A stretch of 64,000 nt of DNA from Denitratimonas tolerans (GTDB lineage: Bacteria > Pseudomonadota > Gammaproteobacteria > Xanthomonadales > Xanthomonadaceae): contig NZ_JBBDHC010000008.1 in NCBI RefSeq assembly GCF_037203605.1, positions 62,001 through 126,000 of the forward strand, in the 5' to 3' direction. A program made the position numbers and the translations under genes. Below, in pieces: positions 8,553 through 15,947 of this stretch. The notes under the pieces are model-generated. The model searched no databases. It had not been told where the DNA came from and was given only the letters and a program-made list of their open reading frames with translations. How positions within the stretch are numbered: position 1 is the stretch's first letter; each line of letters opens with the position of its first letter.

Positions 8553-9601
8553 CGGATCAATCCCTTGATTCGCGCGCGCCGCCGCAGCATCGATTTGCCC
8601 TGCCACCAGAGCACGGCCGCCAGCAGCAGGACCGCGCCGGCGATGGCCGGTGCCGCCTCGGGCCACCGCCATGCGGCGGCGCAGGCGGGCAGCACGACGA
8701 AAAGATTCCAGGCCAGATAGCCCAGCGCCACCGCCGCATGGCTGCACCCGGAGCGGACAAGCCACTGGTAGAGGTGTTCGCGGTGCGCAGTGTACCAACG
8801 CCGTCCCGTGTACACGCGCCACGCCAGCGTAAGTCCGGCATCCACCAGAATGGCCGAAGGCAGGATCAGCAGGCACGCGGCGCGCCCCGGCGCGAGCACG
8901 AGCGCGGCGAGCAGCAGCGCGCCGCACGCCAGCCCCAGCGCCCCGCTGCCGACGTCCCCGAGGAAGATCGCCGCGCGCGGCGCGTTGAAGGGAAGGAACC
9001 CCGCGCAGGCACCCGCCAGCGCCAGCGACACGCCGGCCAGCGGACGCGCCAGCAGCGCAGCCTCGCCTTCCACGCCCGCAAGCACCCAGGCCAGCGCCAG
9101 GCCCAGCCACAGGCACTGGCTCGCCAGCAGCCCGTTGCTGCCGTCGATGAAGTTCCACGCGTTGATGCAGCCGACCAGCCAGAACACCGCCAGGGCGGCG
9201 AACGGCAGGACCAGGGCCGTATCCGCAGCGCCCGCCAGCGGCAGCCAGACGCCGACCAGCACGAGCGCCGCCAGCGCGTGTACCACGATGCGCACGCGCG
9301 CCGACAGCGGCCGGTGGTCGTCGATCCATCCCACCAGCGCCACGGACAGCAGCGCGACACCCAGCGCCAGCGGCACGCGCGGCTGTGGCCAGTCGAGCAG
9401 CGTCATCCCGAGGAGCAGCGTCAGCACGATGGCGATGCCACCGCCGCGCGGGGTGGGCGCGCTGTGGCTGCGGCGCTGGCCGGGCAGATCCAGGAGCTGG
9501 TGCCAGCGTGCATAGCGCAGCGCCAGCACGGTGAACGCCGCGCTCGTGACGAGGCATCCGATGACGAGCAGGAGCGCGTCCAGCGCGGGCGGTGCCATCA
9601 T
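8549..9601 (-). CDS. Undecaprenyl-phosphate sugar-1-phosphate transferase (WecA/WbpL/MraY family)
   Basis: 350 residues, about ten membrane helices. It transfers a HexNAc-1-phosphate from a UDP-sugar to undecaprenyl phosphate at the inner membrane, the first step of O-antigen or other surface glycan assembly. Family motifs are present in order: WIDDHRPL (Asp-Asp metal site), NFIDGSNGLL, FLGDVGSGALG, and the cytoplasmic HREHLYQWL that marks the WecA/WbpL branch rather than MraY. The start is ATG 9601 (ATGATGA; the stop of lapB overlaps) or ATG 9598. Which sugar it uses cannot be read from sequence. Confidence 0.9.
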   Translation of the reverse strand: MMAPPALDALLLVIGCLVTSAAFTVLALRYARWHQLLDLPGQRRSHSAPTPRGGGIAIVLTLLLGMTLLDWPQPRVPLALGVALLSVALVGWIDDHRPLSARVRIVVHALAALVLVGVWLPLAGAADTALVLPFAALAVFWLVGCINAWNFIDGSNGLLASQCLWLGLALAWVLAGVEGEAALLARPLAGVSLALAGACAGFLPFNAPRAAIFLGDVGSGALGLACGALLLAALVLAPGRAACLLILPSAILVDAGLTLAWRVYTGRRWYTAHREHLYQWLVRSGCSHAAVALGYLAWNLFVVLPACAAAWRWPEAAPAIAGAVLLLAAVLWWQGKSMLRRRARIKGLIR

Positions 9602-10782
9602 TCGCCGAATGCACCGTGGACCGGCCGCACCGTGCCCCAGCGCTTGCAGCTCGGGCACTGCCAGTGGTGCGCGCGCGCGCCGAAGCCGCAGTGGCCGCAG
9701 CGGTAGGCGGCGGCGCTGGCCACCAGCTGCTCGCTCAGCTCGCGCACCACGCGCAGGGTGGCCTCCGAATCCTGATCCGTGCGCCGCAGGCCCAGGTCGA
9801 TCAACGCGTTCTGGCCGCGCACCGAAGGTCGGCGCTGCAGCTGGCGGATCAGGAACTGTGCGGCAGCCGCATCGCCATCGTCTTCCTGTATCAGCCGCGC
9901 CAGCGCCAGCATCGGCGAGACGCCGGCGGAGCGCTCCACCATCTCGGCCAGAAAGGCGCGCGCTCGGCTGCGCTCGCCGAGGCGCTCCCAGGCCCCGAGC
10001 AGCGACTGGAGTACTTCGGGCAAGTAATCCACGTCATGTCGCGCCACCCGCTCGAAGGCGCGGATCGCGCCCGCATCGTCGCCCGCATCGAGCGCCATGC
10101 GTCCTTCGATGATCCCGGCGCGCGCACTGTGCGAATCGACCTCGGCGGCATCGCGCAGGTGGGCCACTGCGGCCGCGGTGTCCTTGCGCGCCAGCGCCGC
10201 CTCGGCCAGTTCGCAATGGAATTGCGCCAACAGGCGTCCCATCGGCTCGCCGGTGGCCGCCTCGTAGCGGCGCGCATGGTCGATCGCCTTGGGCCAGTCG
10301 CGCTCCTGCTGGTAGATCGAGATCAGGTGTCGCAAGGCCTTGGGGGCGACCTGATCAAACTGGCCCAGGTCGATGAACAGCGCCTCGGCGCGATCCAGCA
10401 GCCCGGCGCGCATGAAGTCCTCGCCCAGTTCCAGCACCGCCTGGACCCGCTGCGCCTCGGTCAGCCGCGGGCGCTCCATGAGGTTCTGGTGGATGCGGAT
10501 GGCGCGATCCACTTCCCCGCGACGGCGGAACAGGTTGCCGAGCGCAAAGTGGGTTTCCACCGTGTCCTTGTCGACTTCGGCGATCTGCAGGAAGACCTCG
10601 ATGGCCTTGTCGGGCTGCTCGTTGAGCAGGAAGTTGAGGCCGCGAAAATAGTTCGACGACAGGCGGCTGACGCGCTGGCCACCGCGCCGCTCCGCACCGC
10701 GCCGCCCGATCAGCCAGCCGGAAAGCGCCGCCACCGGCAGCAGCGCCAGCACCCACCAGACCGACTGCAGCGCCGGGCTCAT
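9598..10782 (-). CDS. lapB: Lipopolysaccharide assembly protein B
   Basis: 394 residues (E. coli LapB/YciM is 389). An N-terminal membrane helix (WWVLALLPVAALSGWLIG) is followed by about nine TPR motifs and a C-terminal rubredoxin-like zinc ribbon (CGHCGFGARAHHWQCPSC). LapB recruits LpxC to FtsH for proteolysis and so limits LPS synthesis; it is countered by PbgA/LapC. The start at 10782 overlaps the lapA stop by four bases. The frame stays open upstream, but that part belongs to lapA in another frame. Confidence 0.95.
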   Translation of the reverse strand: MSPALQSVWWVLALLPVAALSGWLIGRRGAERRGGQRVSRLSSNYFRGLNFLLNEQPDKAIEVFLQIAEVDKDTVETHFALGNLFRRRGEVDRAIRIHQNLMERPRLTEAQRVQAVLELGEDFMRAGLLDRAEALFIDLGQFDQVAPKALRHLISIYQQERDWPKAIDHARRYEAATGEPMGRLLAQFHCELAEAALARKDTAAAVAHLRDAAEVDSHSARAGIIEGRMALDAGDDAGAIRAFERVARHDVDYLPEVLQSLLGAWERLGERSRARAFLAEMVERSAGVSPMLALARLIQEDDGDAAAAQFLIRQLQRRPSVRGQNALIDLGLRRTDQDSEATLRVVRELSEQLVASAAAYRCGHCGFGARAHHWQCPSCKRWGTVRPVHGAFGE

Positions 10783-11069
10783 GGATCTTCTGGAAACGCC
10801 GTCGGGGTGGACGGAGCGAGCGCGGTGGTGCCCCGGCGATCCCGCCCGAAGGCGCGAATGCGCCGCTGCTGCGGCCAGATCACGGCAACCCAGAGCACCA
10901 GTGCGGCGATCAAGGCTCCGCCCAGGCAGGCCCCGATCAGCGCCACGCCCAGCGGCACTTCGACCTGCCAGCTGTAGAAGTCGAGTACCACGTCGATTGG
11001 ATTGAGGGCACCAAAGACAATGCCCGCCAGCAGGAATGCGGCGGCAAGTATCAGCGATAGAAGACGCAT
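10779..11069 (-). CDS. lapA: Lipopolysaccharide assembly protein A
   Basis: 96 residues. Two predicted membrane helices (about 1-22 and 40-65) with a short periplasmic loop containing NPIDVVLDFYSWQVEVPLG, the conserved core of the LapA/YciS (DUF1049) family, then a cytoplasmic basic stretch. It works with LapB at the inner membrane. It is translationally coupled to lapB (ATGA) and lies 117 bases after ihfB, as in many gammaproteobacteria. Confidence 0.93.
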   Translation of the reverse strand: MRLLSLILAAAFLLAGIVFGALNPIDVVLDFYSWQVEVPLGVALIGACLGGALIAALVLWVAVIWPQQRRIRAFGRDRRGTTALAPSTPTAFPEDP

Positions 11070-11186
11070 GCCGGGCCTCGCGGGGAAAACATCCCCTCAA
11101 GCTTAGCCGATTGCCGGCATGGGCCGCAGGCTGCGCTCGGATCGGCCATGAACGGATCGGGCGCGACGCGCCCTGCCGGCATGGAA

Positions 11187-11498
11187 TCAGTCGGCGCCGG
11201 CGTCCTGCGGCAGCGGCACCACGGCGTTGACCCGCTCGCGCAGCTCCTTGCCCGGCTTGAAATGGGGCACGTGCTTGCCCGGCAGGGCCACGGATTCGCC
11301 GGTCTTGGGATTGCGCCCGATGCGCGGCGGACGGTAGTGCAACGAGAAGCTGCCGAAACCACGGATCTCGATGCGGTCACCATTGGCGAGCGAAGCGCTC
11401 ATCTGCTCCAGCAGGGTCTTGACGGCCAGGTCCACGTCATCGGACTTCAGGTGAACCTGCCTCGCGGCAAGAATCTCGATGAGTTCGGACTTGGTCAT
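11187..11498 (-). CDS. ihfB: Integration host factor subunit beta
   Basis: 103 residues. An HU/IHF-fold DNA-bending protein that forms a heterodimer with IhfA. The beta-arm region GFGSFSLHYRPPRIGRNPKTG contains the Arg-Asn-Pro tip that intercalates into DNA. The start at 11498 is preceded by a G-rich stretch (GGGGGGAA) 6-8 bases upstream and matches the family N-terminus MTKSELIE. It lies directly downstream of rpsA, the conserved gammaproteobacterial order. Confidence 0.96.
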   Translation of the reverse strand: MTKSELIEILAARQVHLKSDDVDLAVKTLLEQMSASLANGDRIEIRGFGSFSLHYRPPRIGRNPKTGESVALPGKHVPHFKPGKELRERVNAVVPLPQDAGAD

Positions 11499-11586
11499 GA
11501 CGCATTCCCCCCCAGGGATGGTGCAACACATGGAACCGGGCCCGGCATGACCCGGCGAACCGGATCATGCCGAAACCCTGCAACGC

Positions 11587-13260
11587 TTACTCGGACTTGC
11601 CGCCCAGCTGCTCGCGCAGGAGCGCGCCCAGCTTGGTGGTGCCGCCGGAGGCGCTCTGGTACTCGGCCAGGGTCTCCGCCAGCTCGGCGTCGTCCTTGGC
11701 GCGGATGGAGAGCTGCAGCGTGCGTCCCTTGCGATCCAGGCCGATGTACTTGGCCTCGACCTCGTCACCGACCTTGAGGTGCTGGGTGGCGTCCTCGACA
11801 CGCTCCTTGGCGATGTCGTTGGCGCGCACATAGCCCTCGATACCTTCGGCCAGCTCGATCGTGGCACCACGGGGATCGACTTCCTTCACCGTGCCGGTGA
11901 CGACGCTGCCCTTCGGATGCGCGGCCATGTACTGGCCGAACGGATCCTGCTCGAGCTGCTTGACGCCCAGCGAGATGCGCTCGCGCTCCGGATCGACCGC
12001 CAGCACCACCGCCTCGACCGTATCGCCCTTCTTGAACTGGCGGACCAGCTCTTCGCCGGTGGCGTTCCAGGAGATGTCGGAGAGGTGCACCAGGCCGTCG
12101 ATGCCGCCGTCCAGGCCCACGAAGATGCCGAAGTCGGTGATCGACTTGATCTGGCCGGAGACCTTGTCGCCCTTCTTGAAGATGGCGGCGAAAGCTTCCC
12201 ACGGGTTGGAGCGGGTCTGCTTGATGCCCAGCGAGATGCGGCGACGCTCCTCGTCCACGTCCAGGACCACGACCTCGGTCTCGTCACCCACCTGCACCAC
12301 CTTGGAGGGATTGACGTTCTTGTTGGTCCAGTCCATTTCCGACACGTGCACCAGACCCTCGACGCCCGGCTCGATCTCGACGAAGCAGCCGTAGTCGGTG
12401 ACGTTGGACACCTTGCCGAACAGGCGCGCGCCGGTCGGGTAACGGCGGGCGATGTTGTCCCACGGATCCTCGCCCAGCTGCTTCAGGCCCAGCGACACGC
12501 GGTTGCGCTCGCGGTCGAACTTGAGCACGCGCACCTTCATTTCCTGGCCCACTTCCACCACTTCGGACGGGTGGCGCACGCGCTTCCACGCCATGTCGGT
12601 GATGTGCAGCAGACCATCGATGCCGCCCAGGTCCACGAACGCGCCGTAGTCGGTGAGGTTCTTGACCACGCCGTCCACGATCGCGCCTTCCTGCAGGCGC
12701 TCGAGCAGCTGCTCGCGCTCTTCCGAATGCTCGCTCTCGACCACCGCGCGGCGGGAGACGACGACATTGTTGCGCTTGCGATCGAGCTTGATGATCTTGA
12801 ACTCGAGTTCCTTGCCCTCGAGATAGACCGGGTCGCGCACCGGGCGCACGTCGACCAGCGAACCAGGCAGGAACGCGCGCACGTCCTTGACGTCGACGGT
12901 GAAGCCGCCCTTGACCTTGCCGCTGATGCGGCCGGTGATGATCTCGCCGGCCTCCATGGCCTCTTCGAGCTCGTCCCACACCATGGCGCGCTTGGCCTTC
13001 TCGCGCGAGAGCACGGTCTCGCCGAAGCCGTTTTCGAGGGAGTCGAGGGCGACCTTGACCTCGTCGCCGATCCCCACGTCGATTTCACCGGCCTCGTTAC
13101 GGAACTGTTCGATCGGGACGATGCCCTCGGACTTGAGTCCGGCGTTGATCACGACCACGTCGTTGCGTACGTCCACCACGACGCCGATCACGATGGCGCC
13201 GGGCTTGAGCTTGGACAGCTTTTCGCTCTCTTCGAACAGTTCTGCGAATGATTCAGTCAT
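11587..13260 (-). CDS. rpsA: 30S ribosomal protein S1
   Basis: 557 residues, the E. coli length. Six S1 (OB-fold) repeats lie at roughly 21-87, 105-171, 192-260, 277-347, 364-434 and 451-520; the later ones carry the recurrent GxDGLVHxSDxxW-type pattern. S1 binds mRNA on the 30S subunit and is needed for initiation on structured or weak leaders. Fittingly, the gene has no strong Shine-Dalgarno: only GAG about 12 bases before the ATG. A terminator-like hairpin separates it from cmk. Confidence 0.98.
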   Translation of the reverse strand: MTESFAELFEESEKLSKLKPGAIVIGVVVDVRNDVVVINAGLKSEGIVPIEQFRNEAGEIDVGIGDEVKVALDSLENGFGETVLSREKAKRAMVWDELEEAMEAGEIITGRISGKVKGGFTVDVKDVRAFLPGSLVDVRPVRDPVYLEGKELEFKIIKLDRKRNNVVVSRRAVVESEHSEEREQLLERLQEGAIVDGVVKNLTDYGAFVDLGGIDGLLHITDMAWKRVRHPSEVVEVGQEMKVRVLKFDRERNRVSLGLKQLGEDPWDNIARRYPTGARLFGKVSNVTDYGCFVEIEPGVEGLVHVSEMDWTNKNVNPSKVVQVGDETEVVVLDVDEERRRISLGIKQTRSNPWEAFAAIFKKGDKVSGQIKSITDFGIFVGLDGGIDGLVHLSDISWNATGEELVRQFKKGDTVEAVVLAVDPERERISLGVKQLEQDPFGQYMAAHPKGSVVTGTVKEVDPRGATIELAEGIEGYVRANDIAKERVEDATQHLKVGDEVEAKYIGLDRKGRTLQLSIRAKDDAELAETLAEYQSASGGTTKLGALLREQLGGKSE

Positions 13261-13311
13261 TGGATGTTTACTCGGTTGGACACACGGGCCACGCGCACGC
13301 GACCCACCTGG

Positions 13312-13350
13312 TTGAAAAGAAAAAACACCCGGCGGCCGCCCGGCCCCGGG
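13312..13350 (-). terminator. GC-rich hairpin with U-tract between cmk and rpsA
   Basis: Read on the minus strand, CCCGG then GGCC pair with GGCC and CCGGG (nine pairs, one bulged base, four-base loop), followed by TGTTTTTTCTTTT. This is a textbook intrinsic terminator shape placed after cmk and about 50 bases before the rpsA ATG. It implies partial read-through or a separate rpsA promoter; I could not identify one confidently in the remaining 50 bases. Confidence 0.65.
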
Positions 13351-13401
13351 ACCTCCTGCAACACGAAAACCTCCGACGCCAAGCGAGGTGCCGTAACGAA
13401 A

Positions 13402-14082
13402 TCAGCGTCCCGGCGAGGTGACCATCGCCAGGACCCGTTCGACGACTGCTTCGACGGGGATGCCAGTGGAATCCACGAGAACCGCATCGGGCGCTGCCTT
13501 CAACGGTGCCACAACGCGTTGCGCATCGCGCGCATCGCGCGCCTGGATTTCGCGCAGCAGGACGTCAATTGTAACCTCAAGTCCTTTATCACTCAACTGC
13601 TTATGCCGGCGGCGGGCGCGTTCCTCGGCGCTGGCCGACAGGAACACCTTGTGCGCCGCTTCCGGGAACACCACGGTGCCCATGTCGCGCCCGTCGGCCA
13701 CCAGTCCCGGCGGACGCAGGAAATCGCGCTGCTTCTGGAACAGCGCGGCGCGCACTTCGGGCACGGCGGCGATGGCCGAGGCCGCCGCGCCGGCGGTTTC
13801 AGTGCGCAACTCGTCGGTCGCATCGGTGCCATCGACCAGCACCCGCGGTTCGGCACTGCCGTCGGTACGGAACTCGATCACGGTGTCGCGGGCCAGCCGC
13901 GCGAGCGCGGCCGGATCGGACAGGTCGGCATTGGCCCAGCCCGCGGCGACTCCGACCGCGCGGTACAGCGCGCCCGAATCCAGATAGTGCCAGCCCAGCC
14001 GCTGCGCCACGATGCGGCTGATCGTGCCCTTGCCCGACCCGGAGGGGCCGTCGATCGTCAGGATCGGCACATCCGCCCTCAT
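13402..14082 (-). CDS. cmk: Cytidylate kinase
   Basis: 226 residues. It phosphorylates CMP and dCMP with ATP. The P-loop GPSGSGKGTIS (about 9-19) and the following LGWHYLDSGALYRAVG CMP-binding segment are standard, as is VADGRDMGTVVFPEA. Its ATG overlaps the stop of tyrB by four bases, so the two are coupled. cmk upstream of rpsA is the usual order. Confidence 0.96.
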   Translation of the reverse strand: MRADVPILTIDGPSGSGKGTISRIVAQRLGWHYLDSGALYRAVGVAAGWANADLSDPAALARLARDTVIEFRTDGSAEPRVLVDGTDATDELRTETAGAAASAIAAVPEVRAALFQKQRDFLRPPGLVADGRDMGTVVFPEAAHKVFLSASAEERARRRHKQLSDKGLEVTIDVLLREIQARDARDAQRVVAPLKAAPDAVLVDSTGIPVEAVVERVLAMVTSPGR

Positions 14083-15278
14083 CCGGCCACCCGCGCGATC
14101 GCATCCGCCACGTAGTCGAGGTTGGCCTCGTTCAGCGCGCTGACGCAGATGCGTCCGGACGACACCGCGTAAATGGCGAACTCATCGCGCAGGCGCTGCA
14201 CCTGGGCCGGACTCAGGCCCGAATAGGTGAACATGCCGGCCTGGCGGTTGATGAATGCGAACTCCGGATGCCCGAGCGCCGCCAGCCGCGCGACCAGGCC
14301 GTTGCGCATCGCCTTGATGCGCCCGCGCATCTGGCCGACCTCCTCCTCCCACTGGGCGCGAAGGTCCGGGTCGCCAAGGATCGTCGCCACCAGCGCCGCG
14401 CCGTGGGTCGGCGGGTTGGAGTAGTTCGCGCGGATGGTCTGCTTGACCTGCGAACGCACGCGCCGGGCCTCATCGGCCGAGGCGCACACCAGCGACAGCG
14501 CGCCGACGCGCTCACCGTAAAGCGAAAACGATTTGGAACAGGAGTTGGCCACCAGCAGGTTTTCCACACCCGCCTCCAGAAGGATCGCGATGCCCTGCGC
14601 ATCCTCCGCGATGCCGCGGTCAAAGCCCTGGTAGGCCATGTCCACGAACGGCAGCAAGCCGCGATCGCGCACCGTGCCGGCCACTTCGCGCCACTGCGCG
14701 GTGGAAAGATCGGCCCCGGTCGGGTTGTGGCAGCAGGCGTGCAGCAGCACCACGGTGCCGGCATCCATGGCCAGCAGCGCCGCCAGCATGGCGTCGAAAT
14801 CCACCCCGTGGCTGTCTGCGTGGTAATAGGGATAGTTGCCGATCTCGAAGCCGGCGGCGCGGAACAGGACCTGGTGGTTGGGCCAGCTCGGCTGGCTGAT
14901 GGCCACCTTCGCGAAAGGCAGCGTCGCCTTGAGGAAATCGGCACCCACGCGCAGCGCGCCGGTGCCGCCCAGCGTCTGTGCCGTCACCACCCGCCCTTCG
15001 GCTGCGGCAGCGCAGTCCTCGCCGAACACCAGGCGCTGGGTGGCGCTGTCGTAATCGGGCAGCCCGTCGATGGGGATGTAGCTGCGCGCCCTGCGCCGGG
15101 CGGTCAGAGTGGCTTCGGCGCGCATCACCGACTCGGGCAAGACCTGCCGGCCGTCGGCGTCGTAATACACGCCCACCCCGAGATTCACCTTGGGGCTGCG
15201 CGGATCGGCGAGCCAGGCATCGGTCAGGCCCAGGATGGGATCGTCGGGGGCGAGGGCCACGGAAGAAAAGAAGGACAC
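14079..15278 (-). CDS. tyrB: Aromatic (or aspartate) aminotransferase, class I
   Basis: 399 residues. A PLP enzyme that interconverts 2-oxoglutarate/glutamate with phenylalanine, tyrosine or aspartate and their keto acids. The PLP lysine is in NSCSKSFSLYGERVG (about residue 245); the conserved HACCHNPTGAD loop precedes it. The N-terminus LAPDDPILGLTDAW and C-terminus match TyrB/AspC of gammaproteobacteria. Substrate preference between the two cannot be decided from sequence alone. The start is GTG at 15278 with no clear ribosome binding site. In Pseudomonas tyrB likewise lies beside the O-antigen/ihfB region. Confidence 0.9.
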   Translation of the reverse strand: MSFFSSVALAPDDPILGLTDAWLADPRSPKVNLGVGVYYDADGRQVLPESVMRAEATLTARRRARSYIPIDGLPDYDSATQRLVFGEDCAAAAEGRVVTAQTLGGTGALRVGADFLKATLPFAKVAISQPSWPNHQVLFRAAGFEIGNYPYYHADSHGVDFDAMLAALLAMDAGTVVLLHACCHNPTGADLSTAQWREVAGTVRDRGLLPFVDMAYQGFDRGIAEDAQGIAILLEAGVENLLVANSCSKSFSLYGERVGALSLVCASADEARRVRSQVKQTIRANYSNPPTHGAALVATILGDPDLRAQWEEEVGQMRGRIKAMRNGLVARLAALGHPEFAFINRQAGMFTYSGLSPAQVQRLRDEFAIYAVSSGRICVSALNEANLDYVADAIARVAG

Positions 15279-15433
15279 GGCGCGAATCCATGAAAACGGG
15301 GAGGAGTTTTCGGCCGTTTACCCGCAAGCCGACCGCCTATTGGATCATCGACCGCACCCGGAAGGCAAAGCACGCATCCGCGCCATCGGCAGCGCATCGC
15401 CATCCGGGTGCCGGCACCCGCTGCGCCGATCGG

Positions 15434-15823
15434 TCAGGGCTGGACGCGGACCTCGGACTCCAGCTTTCGAATCGCACGCACGCGGCAGGAATCGGGTCCA
15501 ATGCCGGGCCGGTCGAGCACGACGATCTCCCAGCCCATCGCATCGCTGGTGCAGATCATCGACGAGCCGCTCACGCTGCGCAGCGCGATGCGCCGGGTCC
15601 AGTCCACGTCGGGACAGTAGCCCAGGAGGGTCAGCTCGTACTCGTCCTTCACGCCCACGCGCAGGCGCACCGTGGTGGCGTCCACGGGCGTGAAGCCGGA
15701 CACCCGGCCCGAGGAAAAACAGTCGCGTTGAGGCGCCTCCGCCGCCGTTCCGCCGCGGCTGGCGCACCCTGACAGCGCGAGCGCGGCCGCCAGGACTGCC
15801 ACCGATCCGATCCATGCTTTCAC
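15434..15823 (-). CDS. Small lipoprotein of unknown function
   Basis: 129 residues. The GTG start at 15823 is fixed by a perfect AAGGAGG six bases upstream. A hydrophobic signal ends in the lipobox LSGC, so the mature protein should be lipidated at Cys about 21 and exported. The mature part has three further cysteines that could pair (DCFSSG, YCPDV, DSCRV) and ends in KLESEVRVQP. It resembles small xanthomonad lipoproteins of the DUF6491 type, but I recognise this only loosely. It is the next gene on the minus strand after pbpC diverges. Confidence 0.72.
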   Translation of the reverse strand: MKAWIGSVAVLAAALALSGCASRGGTAAEAPQRDCFSSGRVSGFTPVDATTVRLRVGVKDEYELTLLGYCPDVDWTRRIALRSVSGSSMICTSDAMGWEIVVLDRPGIGPDSCRVRAIRKLESEVRVQP

Positions 15824-15947
15824 GACACACCTCCTTCCTGCCATCACCTGCCGGCACGCTAAACCCCCGTCGCGCGCGTGCCAAGCCGCCCGGCGTGCGG
15901 CGGCGTCCCGCGATTCAGCCACCGGCACGATTGGCCCGGGAACCGCC

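Noticed and set aside
6684..8720. Open frame of 678 codons on the plus strand across the dehydratase gene
   Set aside because: Antisense shadow with low-complexity His/Gln/Arg composition.
6657..9614. A single 985-codon fusion of transferase and dehydratase
   Set aside because: The frame is open, but its first 350 codons are out of frame with the real transferase (8549-9601). The dehydratase starts at 8552 in an ATGA overlap.
11779..13251. Open frame of 490 codons on the plus strand inside rpsA
   Set aside because: Antisense shadow of S1. The product is a histidine/aspartate/leucine repeat that mirrors the S1 domains.
13257..13487. Small minus-strand gene between cmk and rpsA
   Set aside because: It overlaps the cmk end, the terminator and the rpsA start, and has no ribosome binding site.
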